Shown: positions 1 through 8,885, numbered from the stretch's first letter. The stretch is 64,000 bases of DNA from CBDAPI01 sp965248635 (GCA_965248635.1 OZ252114.1:4340001-4404000), one strand, 5' to 3'. Translations and numbers: made by a program. Notes: generated by a model from the letters alone, not told the origin.

Positions 1-429
1 TCGCGCCAGGAAATCGAAGATGTCTACTTAATTCGCATCGAGTTGGAGAAGCTGGCCGCACGATTGGCGTCTAAGCGACTAACCCAAAAAGATGTCAAGA
101 AAATGCAGAGGCTGTTTGCCCGGATGGAGGCCGCCACCAAGAAACACGATTCCAAATCGCTGTCTGATCTCAACCGCAGGTTTCACTTTACGGTCTACCA
201 GGCCTGCAATAGGCCGCTATTGTTAGAGATGCTCAATGATCTGTGGGACCGGAGCTCCCGTTATCGCACCATGCAGGCTCACGATAGCGCACGGGTTAAA
301 GAAGAACTCGGTGAGCACCGGCAGATCCTGGAGGCCTGCCAAGAGGATAGCAAGAAAGACGTTCCCAAGACCATCCGGTTTAACCTGAAACAATCCTTAA
401 AGAGAAGCCTGAGTAATATGGACTTTTAG
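1..429 (+). CDS. GntR-family regulator, C-terminal FCD domain (5' end cut by window)
   Basis: The frame is open from base 1, so the N-terminal winged-helix DNA-binding domain lies outside the window. The visible ~142 residues are all-helical and fit the FCD (FadR C-terminal) effector domain: an R-x-E-L-E-K-L-A-A helix at the start, then a D-L-N-R-R-F-H motif (the Asp and His usually bind metal), and a C-terminal E-H-R-Q-I-L-E helix whose His is a further usual ligand. FCD regulators generally bind sugar acids or other organic acids and repress neighbouring catabolic genes. The next gene is a convergent hydroxyacid dehydrogenase, and the following 30 kb are rich in sugar-acid genes, so this is the most likely local regulator (inference). 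The effector cannot be read from the sequence. Confidence 0.85.
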   Translation, partial: SRQEIEDVYLIRIELEKLAARLASKRLTQKDVKKMQRLFARMEAATKKHDSKSLSDLNRRFHFTVYQACNRPLLLEMLNDLWDRSSRYRTMQAHDSARVKEELGEHRQILEACQEDSKKDVPKTIRFNLKQSLKRSLSNMDF

Positions 430-448
430 AAACTCCAAAGACTCCGGC

Positions 449-1438
449 TTAATAACCCCGTTCCCGATCAATCAGGTTGATCAACGGGCGTTGGGAAAGG
501 TCCCTGGTCAAATTCTCGATCAGGACTTCGCCAGCCAGGTGCCCCTGTTCCCGAGTATAGGAACCGATGTGGGGCATGACAATCGTGTTGGGTAGATCCC
601 AGAAGGGGCTCTCAGCAGGAAGAGGCTCCTCACGAAAGACATCCAGCGCCGCCCCGGCAATGCGTCGCCTTTTCAACATATCTACCAGGGCTTCTTCGTC
701 GAGAATTCCACCCCGACCGACGTTGATCAGATAGGCGTTGCGGGGTAGCCTGGCCAGTTCCGAGTGCCCGATCAGGCGGCGGGTGTCAGGGGTCAACGGA
801 AGACAGATTACCACAATGTCGCTGAGAGAAAACATCTCCCGAATTCTGCTGAAATCATACCATTGCTCGGGAAAGAGCCCCTCGGGATCACCCGTGCGGG
901 GCAGAAAGAATCCTTCATCCTTTTTCTGTTCCGGGCGGCGCTTGCAGGCCAGCACCCTCATCCCCATGGCCGAGACGATTCGGGCCAGATGACGCCCAAT
1001 GCTGCCATACCCGATAATGGACAACGCCCTGGCATAAGAATTTTCGCCCCTTAAAGGAGCGAAGTCCGCAGGCCAGCGATTCTGAAGCTGCAGAGAATGA
1101 GCGGTTGGAAAACGGCGACTCAAAGCCAGGATCATTCCCACCGCCAGTTCCGCCACGGCCACGCTGTAGGCACCCCGGACGTTGGCAATGGGAACACCCT
1201 CTGTAGCCATAGAGCTGGTTAGGACGTGTTCGACAGCGACCGTATTGAGCTGGATCCAGCGAAGTCGAGGCGCCTGGCGGCGCTTGAAGGGGATGTTAGT
1301 CGCATAAATGACCTCAGCCACCCTCAGACTTTCCTCTGAAGGACCGTCCAATAAGTGCACTCCCAAGTCTCGAATGCGCTCCCTCTGGTCTTCCTCCAGA
1401 GGCGCATTGACGAGCAGCGTGAGAGAGGATCTCTTCAC
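449..1438 (-). CDS. D-isomer-specific 2-hydroxyacid dehydrogenase
   Basis: This 329-residue NAD(P)-dependent oxidoreductase interconverts 2-oxoacids and D-2-hydroxyacids. The Rossmann dinucleotide motif G-Y-G-S-I-G is at residues 143-148. The usual catalytic triad is visible: Arg242 in N-V-G-R-G-G, Glu271 in E-E-P, and His290 in M-P-H-I-G. Length is normal for the family and there is no signal peptide, so it is cytosolic. It ends 20 bases from the convergent GntR/FCD regulator. A second, frameshifted member of the family lies at 14694-15714. In this context it probably reduces or oxidises a sugar-acid-derived 2-oxoacid such as glyoxylate, hydroxypyruvate or tartronate semialdehyde; the exact substrate is not determinable. 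Confidence 0.88.
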   Translation of the reverse strand: MKRSSLTLLVNAPLEEDQRERIRDLGVHLLDGPSEESLRVAEVIYATNIPFKRRQAPRLRWIQLNTVAVEHVLTSSMATEGVPIANVRGAYSVAVAELAVGMILALSRRFPTAHSLQLQNRWPADFAPLRGENSYARALSIIGYGSIGRHLARIVSAMGMRVLACKRRPEQKKDEGFFLPRTGDPEGLFPEQWYDFSRIREMFSLSDIVVICLPLTPDTRRLIGHSELARLPRNAYLINVGRGGILDEEALVDMLKRRRIAGAALDVFREEPLPAESPFWDLPNTIVMPHIGSYTREQGHLAGEVLIENLTRDLSQRPLINLIDRERGY

Positions 1439-1498
1439 TGATGCCTTCCTTCTGCCAACATCCTTTGACTTCTAGACGATCACTCCGGCTGCGAGGGG

Positions 1499-2269
1499 TC
1501 AGTCCGGGACCGTTATACTGAACTCGTCGATGTCGATCTTGCCGCTAGGTTGGTCCAGAGGATCCACCCCGCAGAGAAGAAAGCCCCAGTTCGAGTGCCT
1601 GCCTCCCAGGATCTCATCCAGCGTGCCGTCCGCAGAGGTAAGACTCTGAATCACCCGGATTCTGCGGCGAAGTCCACCATTGATGAGCCCCAATTGGCTC
1701 CAGTGATGCTCATCGTTAGTCAGTGTGATCGAGACGTCGGCCCACTCGTCTTTTAAGGCCTCTTCCAGAGGCTGGGACGTCAGAGCCCAGTTGCGGTACA
1801 CTTCGGCGGTATAATAATCCTGCCCTTTCGACAACCCGCCCTCTTTGCGGATTCTTTCATGCTCCTCCTGAGAGTAATAATCGCCCTGGATAGCGGGTCC
1901 CTGGATCCAGAAAAAGAGTTTCGTTTCTTTCCGCTCCAGCTCACGTCCCCGCAGCGAGAGTTGGATTCGAGCGCCCCGTAAGTCTTCGCCCGCGATCCCC
2001 ACGTCCTCCGAGCGTGGAATGCGAAAAACGATATGAAACCAGTAGAATTCCCCGTGGTTGTCATCAAAGTACCATGGAGACTCGGAAAACGCATACCCCC
2101 CGGAGCGACCGCCGGACTGGCTCCATCCCAGGGGCTCGGGACCTCCATAGTGACCCAGGATATTGCGATGCCAGCACTCCCCCTCAGGTGTCGATTTGTT
2201 CTTCCCCACGGTCCACTCTTGGGGCGGCCCCTCGTCAAAGCTTTCTCGATAAATTACTCTCCCGGACAT
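1499..2269 (-). CDS. Jelly-roll-like protein of unknown function, paralogue A
   Basis: I place the start at 2269 because AGGAGA lies just upstream and the paralogue aligns from this point (N-terminus V-I-Y-R-E-S-F); a longer frame exists but is less likely. The 256-residue protein is beta- and Trp-rich with no signal peptide. It aligns over nearly its whole length with the divergent gene at 2415-3191. Shared blocks include W-T-V-G-K-N, G-G-R-S-G-G-Y-A, S-P-W-Y-F-D-D-N-H-G-E-F-Y-W, N-W-A-L-T-S, Q/M-G-L-I-N-G-G, G-F-L-L-C-G and K-I-D-I-D-E-F. The F-D-x-G opening and I-D-E-F ending recall concanavalin/LamG-type carbohydrate-binding domains, but I do not recognise a named family. Two 5'-only fragments of the family occur at 18250 and near 45725. 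Confidence 0.75.
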   Translation of the reverse strand: MSGRVIYRESFDEGPPQEWTVGKNKSTPEGECWHRNILGHYGGPEPLGWSQSGGRSGGYAFSESPWYFDDNHGEFYWFHIVFRIPRSEDVGIAGEDLRGARIQLSLRGRELERKETKLFFWIQGPAIQGDYYSQEEHERIRKEGGLSKGQDYYTAEVYRNWALTSQPLEEALKDEWADVSITLTNDEHHWSQLGLINGGLRRRIRVIQSLTSADGTLDEILGGRHSNWGFLLCGVDPLDQPSGKIDIDEFSITVPD

Positions 2270-2414
2270 CGGATTCTCCTTTCTAAAATTCTCTGGTCGA
2301 CCTGTTCGGACCTCGTGAAACGATCGCGGCCGACGTTCGCCTAATCGGATTATATAGCGTGGCGGTTTCTCTTTTGCTCTGTTATAAATTATGACATCAA
2401 AGGAGACGATATCG
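2270..2414. promoter_or_regulatory. Divergent promoter region between the two jelly-roll paralogues
   Basis: This 145-base spacer separates two divergent paralogous genes. It holds an AT-rich motif (TTATAAATTAT, 2382-2392) that could be a -10 box for the rightward gene; the same motif appears at 8238-8248 and 18552-18562 in other divergent spacers. Strong Shine-Dalgarno sequences (AGGAGA on the minus strand, AAAGGAG on the plus strand) flank it. Promoter assignment is inference from position and motif recurrence. Confidence 0.45.
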
Positions 2415-3191
2415 ATGCCCAGATGTCTGCAAATCTTTTTCATCACCATCACGACTGCCACCTGCTTGGCCGAGGAGGTGATCTACCGCGAGACCTTTGA
2501 CCAGGGGAACGGCTCCACGGTGCCGCATCAGGGCTGGACGGTGGGGAAGAATACGGAAAGCGAAGGACCCCAGACCTGGCACAAAAACTTTCTCAGGCAC
2601 AGGGGGTGGGGAGCGCCCCTGGAATGGACTCCAGAAGGGGGTCGATCGGGAGGGTATGCCACCTCCTCTTCTCCCTGGTACTTCGACGACAACCACGGGG
2701 AATTCTACTGGTTTCACATCGTCCTCCGGGTTCGACAAACCAAAGATCTCGGGATCCAAGGCAGAGACCTCCGCAATGCCCGCGTAGAACTTTCACTGCG
2801 TGGGCGCGACCTGGCCGTCAACGACTTAAAGCTGTTCCTGTGGATTCAAGGAGAGGGAGGCCGCAGTGGCTATTACACGAAACCTGTCCTGGTGAACTGG
2901 GCCCTGACCTCCGAGCCTCTGGAAGACGCCCTGCGAGATGGTCAATGGCACGACCTTTCCTTTCAGTTGACCACCGACGAATCTCGATGGAGCCAGATGG
3001 GTTTGATCAACGGAGGACTGGCGAAAAAGATCATCGTGAACCAGAGTCGAACCATGGCGGAGGGAACTCTGGAAGGGATCCTGGCAGGAAAGCATTGGAA
3101 CTTCGGCTTCCTGCTCTGTGGTATCGATGCTCGAGACCTGCCGGAGGGCAAGATTGATATTGATGAGTTTAGAATCCTCTCACCCGAATAG
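2415..3191 (+). CDS. Jelly-roll-like secreted protein of unknown function, paralogue B
   Basis: An ATG at 2415 is preceded by AAAGGAG at good spacing; an in-frame ATG at 2391 overlaps the AT-rich promoter motif and is unlikely. The product (258 aa) starts with a short hydrophobic signal-like segment (residues 5-18, ending A-E-E), so unlike paralogue A it is probably exported. The body shares every conserved block of paralogue A (W-T-V-G-K-N, S-P-W-Y-F-D-D-N-H-G-E-F-Y-W, N-W-A-L-T-S, G-L-I-N-G-G, G-F-L-L-C-G, K-I-D-I-D-E-F). The fold resembles LamG/concanavalin-like lectins, suggesting glycan binding or lysis, but no catalytic signature is recognisable. A divergent pair of one exported and one apparently cytosolic paralogue is unusual. 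Confidence 0.75.
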   Translation: MPRCLQIFFITITTATCLAEEVIYRETFDQGNGSTVPHQGWTVGKNTESEGPQTWHKNFLRHRGWGAPLEWTPEGGRSGGYATSSSPWYFDDNHGEFYWFHIVLRVRQTKDLGIQGRDLRNARVELSLRGRDLAVNDLKLFLWIQGEGGRSGYYTKPVLVNWALTSEPLEDALRDGQWHDLSFQLTTDESRWSQMGLINGGLAKKIIVNQSRTMAEGTLEGILAGKHWNFGFLLCGIDARDLPEGKIDIDEFRILSPE

Positions 3192-3207
3192 GCCCCGCTA
3201 TCCGAAC

Positions 3208-4944
3208 TTATATCCCGCGAGCTTCGGCGATATGGAAGACATCCCCTCCCGTCCGGATATGGTTGGTTTCCGGATCGACGATTAGGCCCAGGGGCCTGGC
3301 GAATCCGGCATCCAGGGAGGGAGACTCTTCCACCACCTCGATTTCATGGCCCAACCGGCCCAAGCCTTCCAGGCTCCTGGAGGCCATTCTGGAGTCGACC
3401 AGGGTGGTTGTTTCCGAAGCATCCACCCGGGGAGCGGAAATGGCTTCCTGAATGCTCATCTGCCGGTCGACGAGATTGAGCACGATCTGGGTGTTACAGC
3501 TCACGATCCTTCGCCCGCCGGGAGCTCCCAGGCTGGCGAAGGGTTTTCCCTCTTTGAGCAGCAGCAGCGGCGCCATATTGTTGAGTCCCCGTTTGAAGCC
3601 AGCAATTGAGTTGGCTGATCCTGGAAGTGGATTGAAGACAACCATCCCACTGGTGAAGAGGATCCCGGTCCCGGGTGTGATGACACGGGATCCAAACCGG
3701 CTGACGGCGGTTTGGGTGCAGGAAACCATGTTTCGCTGCCTGTCAATCGCAGAAAAGTGAGTCGTGCACTGCTCTGGCTGGGGAGGCGAAGGGAGAGGAT
3801 CCTCCTCAACCTGCGTGCCCTCTTCATAGTCCCAGGGTCTGTGCAGGTCTGTGCTGGCAAACGTCACCCAGGGTTGACCCGGAGAGCCCGCAAAGGCCGT
3901 CCGCTGAGGACTGATCTGGCGGGCAACGTCCCTGTTGTAATCCGACGACAAAAGGGCCCTTTCCGGTACGGGGACAAAGTCTGGATCTCCCAGAAAACGG
4001 TATCGGTCGGCAAATGCGTGGCGACTGGATTCAATAACGAAATGCAGGTATTCGGGCGAATTGTGTTTCAATTTGGCCAAGTCAAAATTTTCGAGAATCT
4101 TCAGGGCTTGCAGGGTCGTTGTACATCCGCTGGGGACGTGCATCCCCTGGATCTCACAGTCCCGGTACCGGATGGTCACGGGCTTTGTTACTTGAACCCG
4201 GTAGTGACTGAAATCTTCCGCCCTGAGCAGACCGCCATTTTTCTTCATGTCCTCTTCAATGGAGTGCGGCAGTTCGCCGGAATACAGGGCCTTTGCACCT
4301 TTACGGGCAATCAGTCGCAGAACTTGGCCCAGATCGGCTTGTACCACACGATCCATACCGCTAACCGGAGGATATCCCTGGGGAAGAAACATCCGAGCCG
4401 GGACCCCGTATTTGACAAAATCTTCCATGACCTCGGCAATCTGTTGGGTAGCCAGCCAGTTGGATATAAACCCCTGCTCGGCGTAATGAATCGCGGGCTC
4501 GAGAAGTCGTTGCAGAGACAGGCTTCCATGAAGCTGATGCGCTTTACACAGCCCGGCCGTCACCCCCGGGACTCCGATGGCCTGGTAGCCCGAACCATTG
4601 GCTCGATCCTCAACCTCGAAAACCCCGTTTCCCTCTCGGCTCTGGCCGACCACCCGGTACATCTCGGGAGTGGCTGCCTTGGGGGCAAGGTGGCCAAAGT
4701 CGAGGGCCAGGGTGGCTCCTTGCTCTGCCATGTGAATGAGCATCTGCCCGTGACCGGCAATACTGGAGGCCCAGGGCTCGACTACCGCCAGACAAAAGCC
4801 CATGGCAACTGCGGCGTCAACGGCATTTCCACCTTCAGACAGCACCTCGATCCCGACATCGGAAGCCACAGGATGGGAGGTCACAACGGCCCCCAAATCC
4901 GACACGACCTCATCCTTAAGGGGGCGCCAGATACTGCGTTTCAT
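3208..4944 (-). CDS. ggt: Gamma-glutamyltransferase-family Ntn-hydrolase
   Basis: A 578-residue member of the gamma-glutamyltranspeptidase family, which transfers or hydrolyses gamma-glutamyl groups after autocatalytic cleavage before a Thr. The candidate nucleophile is Thr394 in C-T-T-H-F-S, at the normal place between a ~390-residue large subunit and a ~185-residue small subunit. The G-A-P-G-G loop (~473-477) is present. The family's S-S-M oxyanion motif reads N-N-M here (~455-457), and there is no signal peptide although many relatives are periplasmic. The start codon overlaps the stop of the upstream aldolase by ATGA, so the two are translationally coupled. True GGT activity is uncertain because of the changed oxyanion residues; a related acylase or amidase is possible. 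Confidence 0.85.
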   Translation of the reverse strand: MKRSIWRPLKDEVVSDLGAVVTSHPVASDVGIEVLSEGGNAVDAAVAMGFCLAVVEPWASSIAGHGQMLIHMAEQGATLALDFGHLAPKAATPEMYRVVGQSREGNGVFEVEDRANGSGYQAIGVPGVTAGLCKAHQLHGSLSLQRLLEPAIHYAEQGFISNWLATQQIAEVMEDFVKYGVPARMFLPQGYPPVSGMDRVVQADLGQVLRLIARKGAKALYSGELPHSIEEDMKKNGGLLRAEDFSHYRVQVTKPVTIRYRDCEIQGMHVPSGCTTTLQALKILENFDLAKLKHNSPEYLHFVIESSRHAFADRYRFLGDPDFVPVPERALLSSDYNRDVARQISPQRTAFAGSPGQPWVTFASTDLHRPWDYEEGTQVEEDPLPSPPQPEQCTTHFSAIDRQRNMVSCTQTAVSRFGSRVITPGTGILFTSGMVVFNPLPGSANSIAGFKRGLNNMAPLLLLKEGKPFASLGAPGGRRIVSCNTQIVLNLVDRQMSIQEAISAPRVDASETTTLVDSRMASRSLEGLGRLGHEIEVVEESPSLDAGFARPLGLIVDPETNHIRTGGDVFHIAEARGI

Positions 4945-5750
4945 CCCAGTTTCCCTTCACCTCGTGCCTCCGAAGTGGTCGATTTGCGGGCGAATGCTCT
5001 CAGTCTTTCCAGGTCCTCTTTAAGACCGGCCATACCCTGAACAATGAGGCCGCCGAACACAATGAACCGGTATCCAGCTTCATAGGCTTTCTTGCAAGCT
5101 TCAAATCCTCTCAAGGTGATCCCACTGGCTTTCCCGCAACGGGAGACGCGGCGGGGAAATTCTTCCAAGAAACGCTGAACTTCGGGATGGTCCACCTGTC
5201 CAATATGACCCAGGGCGGCGGAAAGATCTAAAGGGCCGGCAAAAAGCACGTCGACGCCCTCCACGGCTGCAATCTCCTCCAGGTTTTCGATCCCTTCGGG
5301 GCTCTCAATTTGAACAACGACACAGGTCTCATGATTGGCCGCGGGCAGATAGTCTTCATAGGAAACATCCATGAAGAAGGTCCACCAGGGGGAGACGCCG
5401 CGCGAGCCCTCGGGTGGATACTTGGCATATTGAACGGCCCGGCGGGCCTCCTCGGCATTGTTGATTTGGGGCAACATCACCCCGGCAGCACCGACATCGA
5501 GAGCCTTTTTGATCAGCTGCGGATCCAGTCCGGCTACCCGCACGATGGGAACACAATCCTTCATCCGGCAAAGCACGGGAATCCAGGGGATATCGGTGGC
5601 ATCATAAGGTCGATGCTCAGTGTCGATCCAGAGAAAGTCGATGCCCGTATCCACGGTCAGTTTGGCGATGAAATCGGACCCGTCGGGGAGTCCTGCTCCC
5701 CAGGCGGCCTTGCCCTCGGCTAAAAGAGTCTTTACTTTGTTCTCAAACAT
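4941..5750 (-). CDS. HpcH/HpaI-family class II aldolase
   Basis: Start set at 5750, where AGGAGA precedes an ATG; the longer frame extends into the symporter gene. The 269-residue TIM-barrel enzyme would cleave 2-keto-3-deoxy or 4-hydroxy-2-oxo acids to pyruvate (or glyoxylate) plus an aldehyde, using a divalent metal. Visible motifs are the catalytic His46 in D-T-E-H-R-P, Arg71 in I-V-R-V, the metal ligand Glu149 in Q-I-E-S-P-E-G and Asp175 in G-P-L-D-L-S. It is coupled by a 4-base overlap to the GGT-family gene and lies 17 bases after the HEAT-SSS symporter, forming a three-gene operon: uptake, aldol cleavage, hydrolase. A 2-keto-3-deoxy sugar acid is the likely substrate (inference). Confidence 0.88.
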   Translation of the reverse strand: MFENKVKTLLAEGKAAWGAGLPDGSDFIAKLTVDTGIDFLWIDTEHRPYDATDIPWIPVLCRMKDCVPIVRVAGLDPQLIKKALDVGAAGVMLPQINNAEEARRAVQYAKYPPEGSRGVSPWWTFFMDVSYEDYLPAANHETCVVVQIESPEGIENLEEIAAVEGVDVLFAGPLDLSAALGHIGQVDHPEVQRFLEEFPRRVSRCGKASGITLRGFEACKKAYEAGYRFIVFGGLIVQGMAGLKEDLERLRAFARKSTTSEARGEGKLG

Positions 5751-5767
5751 GGTTTCTCCTGGCCCGG

Positions 5768-8218
5768 CTAAAAGAGGGTTACGAAAAGGAGCGTTATTGC
5801 GGCAGTCATGAGGGGAACCCAAGCAGTTGCCATCTGCCATTTCCAATTTCCGACGGGCACCAGGCTAAGCAGAGGGCCAGAGATCATGCCGGCCATGAGC
5901 GCGACAACGGAAACCCACTGAAAGCTGAGGCGAGGCTGGCCCGTAATCGTGTCCCAGAATGAAACAGTAACGGCAGCCAGAAAACTGTACAGTGCTCCGT
6001 AAGTGGCTCCAAAGGGTGTGGCAAACCGCACAAAGAACGCCATAAAGAAGAGAATAAAGAGGGGCACGACGAAGAGACTGCTGGTCTTTATCGCCACTTC
6101 TTGAAGATTGCCGGAAACGTTGCCGATTATAAAGCTGCCTAAAACGGCCATCACACCGATAGCGAAAGTGAGCCGCCTGGCCCTCGAGACGCGGTTTCCT
6201 TCCGCCCCTTTTCCCTTTAGCCGCTCCATGAAGTCCACCATCACTACCGTCGATATCGAGTTGATACCGGAAGACAGGCTGGACATCGCCGCTGCCAGGA
6301 TGGCCACGATGATCAGCCCTGCGATTCCCACCGGCAAATAGTTGGCAACAAAGTAAGGGAAGATATAATCCGCGTCTCCAATGAGACTCTGACCATCGCC
6401 GAGTAGATGCGGGTTGGCTTCAAAAAAGCCCAGCAAGGCAAATCCGATGAGTGCCAGGGTGATGGCTACCGGTATATCGGCGATGGCATTAGTCAGAAAT
6501 GAGCGCCGTGCCGCCTTGACACTCCCAGTGGAGAGGTAGCGTTGTACTGCGACCTGATCGGAACCCGCGGTGGCAACCCACCAGATCAGGCCACTTAAAA
6601 TCGCGCCCACGACCGTCGCCCGCACCCTGGGATCGGGGCTAAAAAAGGGTTGATTGCTCCAGTGGGGGGCCCAGGAGGTGGGAAACCAGCCAAACCCTCC
6701 CAGGCTATAGCTGATGACTCCGATCGTGAGCAGCCCGCCAGCCAGAAGAATAAAGAATTGAATCACGTCGATGATCACGACTCCCCGAAGCCCCCCCATG
6801 GTGGTGTATATCGTAGTGACAGCCCCAGCCATGATCAACACATAGGGAATCGCACTTTCCTCCCACCCCAGTGTGACAACCAATAACTTGCCGGTCACAA
6901 AAAGCAGCAGAGCCATCCAGCTGAGCCGAATCAGGATAAACAGGACCGAGCCCAGAAGCCGGACTCGAAGCCCCAAGTATTCTTCCAGGATTTCGTAGGC
7001 GCTGGTTACAGGAAGTCGCAGCAGCAGTGGAATAAACACGTACCCGACGATCAGATAGGCGAAGGGGAGGGAGGCCATTCCACACAGGATGACCGGCCCG
7101 TATTTGATCATCTCGCCTGGATGTGCCAGAAAGGAGATGGAACTCAACAGGCTGGCATACAGTGAGATCCCCACCAGAAAAGAATTGAGCCTCCGCCCCC
7201 CGACGAAGTATTCATCGGTGTTTTCCTGGCGGCGAGACACCATCCAGCCGATCGCCAGCATCGCCACTCCGTAGAGGGCGATCACTGTCCAGTCGATTGC
7301 AGTCAGCCCCCGATGGTGGCGGCGTGCGATTCGAAGCAACGCTTCAGCCGCATTGATTCGCACATCCCGGATTGGATCTTCCAGCCAGTTGGCCAGAAAG
7401 GGGAGGTCCACTGGTTGACCCGACTGACCCAGAGTCCTGGCAAACTCCATTCTGGCTTCCGGGCTTTCACCGCCCCAGTTCTCCAGCTTCTCTTTGAGAG
7501 AGGGGCGGCTTTGCGGTGAATGAACGTAAAGAGCACTCATCAGGTAAATGCGGCTCTTCGAGCCGGCCGGCTCGCCGGCCAGCGTGCTTTGCAGACGTTT
7601 CACGGTGGAGACCTGAAGATTCTTCAGGTGACTCAGTGCGTAGGCTGTACCCTGGCGGACTTTGGGATCCTCTGAATCGAGAAGCTCGGCCAGATTCGTC
7701 TCATCCTCGGGCCGTCCCGAGTTGGCCAGAACCCAGCGGGCATAGACCGGGAGCGTTCCCTCGCTCTGACCGGCCAACTGCTGCACCTCCTCCAACCGCT
7801 GCCGATCGCCCAATTTGGCCAGAGACTCCAGCGCATGTTCCCGGTCCGGCGCGCTTGGCTCGAGAAAGACCTTACGAATCTTTTCAATGTACCCCCGGCG
7901 AAGCGACTCATTGTTCCCGTAGGCGCGTGCCAGGACCCGCCAAACTCCGATTCGGTAGGGGGGTTCTGCAACCTGCTCCTCGGTTTGAAACCCTTCTCGG
8001 AGATCTGCGAAATAGCCCTGCTTAATGAGGGCTTCGGCCGCATGCACCCGTTCCCACGGCTGCCCTTCCTGGAGACTTTGCTTCAAAGTATCCAGAGCCT
8101 GTCCATACAAGCCCGCCGACTCGGCCCTGGACTGGCCCATGCCGGTGGCCAGCATGGCCGCCACAACCAGCGACCCGGTCGAGACGAAAGTCAGCCGGCG
8201 GGATGTTTCCCACCTCAA
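5768..8218 (-). CDS. HEAT-repeat / sodium:solute symporter (SSS) fusion protein
   Basis: An 816-residue protein joining two modules. Residues ~1-33 form a signal peptide or first membrane segment. Residues ~35-300 are helical repeats of the HEAT/PBS type (for example L-x-D-S-E-D-P-K-V-R and D-P-I-R-D-V-R-I-N-A-A-E-A-L). From ~305 (D-W-T-V-I-A-L-Y-G) to the end is a complete SSS permease with about 13 membrane spans and the D-V-I-Q-F motif of Na+/sugar and Na+/organic-acid symporters. The HEAT part should lie outside the cytoplasm and might act as a docking or substrate-capture platform (inference). It is the first gene of an operon with an aldolase and a GGT-like gene, and is divergent from the second SSS transporter unit at 8280. 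Confidence 0.85.
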   Translation of the reverse strand: MRWETSRRLTFVSTGSLVVAAMLATGMGQSRAESAGLYGQALDTLKQSLQEGQPWERVHAAEALIKQGYFADLREGFQTEEQVAEPPYRIGVWRVLARAYGNNESLRRGYIEKIRKVFLEPSAPDREHALESLAKLGDRQRLEEVQQLAGQSEGTLPVYARWVLANSGRPEDETNLAELLDSEDPKVRQGTAYALSHLKNLQVSTVKRLQSTLAGEPAGSKSRIYLMSALYVHSPQSRPSLKEKLENWGGESPEARMEFARTLGQSGQPVDLPFLANWLEDPIRDVRINAAEALLRIARRHHRGLTAIDWTVIALYGVAMLAIGWMVSRRQENTDEYFVGGRRLNSFLVGISLYASLLSSISFLAHPGEMIKYGPVILCGMASLPFAYLIVGYVFIPLLLRLPVTSAYEILEEYLGLRVRLLGSVLFILIRLSWMALLLFVTGKLLVVTLGWEESAIPYVLIMAGAVTTIYTTMGGLRGVVIIDVIQFFILLAGGLLTIGVISYSLGGFGWFPTSWAPHWSNQPFFSPDPRVRATVVGAILSGLIWWVATAGSDQVAVQRYLSTGSVKAARRSFLTNAIADIPVAITLALIGFALLGFFEANPHLLGDGQSLIGDADYIFPYFVANYLPVGIAGLIIVAILAAAMSSLSSGINSISTVVMVDFMERLKGKGAEGNRVSRARRLTFAIGVMAVLGSFIIGNVSGNLQEVAIKTSSLFVVPLFILFFMAFFVRFATPFGATYGALYSFLAAVTVSFWDTITGQPRLSFQWVSVVALMAGMISGPLLSLVPVGNWKWQMATAWVPLMTAAITLLFVTLF

Positions 8219-8279
8219 GCTTCACCTCCTTTCTCATATAATTTATAATCAACCCGAAAGTTCTTATCAAGGAGGTCTT
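8219..8279. promoter_or_regulatory. Divergent promoter with AT-rich motif
   Basis: This 61-base spacer lies between the HEAT-SSS operon (leftward) and the small-protein/SSS operon (rightward). The motif ATAATTTATAA (8238-8248) is the reverse complement of the motif at 2382-2392 and 18552-18562. Shine-Dalgarno sequences sit at both edges: AGGAGG before 8280, and AAAGGAGG on the opposite strand before 8218. It is likely to hold both promoters and possibly a shared operator; this is inference. Confidence 0.45.
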
Positions 8280-8885
8280 ATGCATCAATCGGAACAGGTC
8301 AAACCTGTACAAATCAACTCGGGCCGGCTGCTATGGTCGGGTGAACACTGGATCAACGCCCTTCAGCCTCAGGGAGCCGAGACTCCCAGCGCCTGGGTGA
8401 GCCTCTTCCACACGCGTTACAGCCCGGCCGGTGAAGGAAATACCGCTCAGGTCATCATCCGGGCGGAAACCCAGCTGAGCCTGATTTGTATCGATGACCC
8501 GGAAGTGGGCAAGTTCATCCAGCGGAATTTCCTGGTTCGAAGCAGCTTCCAGGATCCGGAGGCCCCCATCGTGCAAGCCCGTTTTTTTCGTGAGGGAGAC
8601 ACTCAAAAAGACCCGGCCTGGGTCATCGAGACCGACAAGCACCGGATCGTGGCCCGATGGAGGGTGACAGAACCACCGGTGATCGCCCACGGCACCTTTC
8701 GCCCTGGCACCGAACATTTCACCCTCTTGTTCTTTATCGCCCAGGCCTCGGTCGAGGTCGACGGTCAGCCGATCCCGGGAAAACCGTACTTCAGAGACAT
8801 CTGGAAGCCTCAGCTGCCAGGAGATCGCAGCTCCTGCGTCTTTGCACTGGCGGAGACCTTGATCGAGTTCCCGAAAGGTTCATGA
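8280..8885 (+). CDS. Small protein coupled to SSS symporter, unknown function
   Basis: The start is fixed by AAGGAGG five bases before the ATG at 8280. The 201-residue product has no signal peptide or membrane span, is beta-rich, and has alternating hydrophobic strands (A-R-W-R-V, H-F-T-L-L-F-F-I) compatible with a cupin or beta-sandwich, although no metal-binding HxH motif is seen. I do not recognise the family. Its stop overlaps the start of the SSS symporter by ATGA, so the two are made together in a fixed ratio. That suggests an accessory or substrate-processing partner of the transporter (inference). Confidence 0.7.
   Translation: MHQSEQVKPVQINSGRLLWSGEHWINALQPQGAETPSAWVSLFHTRYSPAGEGNTAQVIIRAETQLSLICIDDPEVGKFIQRNFLVRSSFQDPEAPIVQARFFREGDTQKDPAWVIETDKHRIVARWRVTEPPVIAHGTFRPGTEHFTLLFFIAQASVEVDGQPIPGKPYFRDIWKPQLPGDRSSCVFALAETLIEFPKGS

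Noticed and set aside
3712..5040. 442-residue frame antisense to the GGT gene
   Set aside because: The GGT-family protein with its Thr nucleophile is unambiguous on the other strand.
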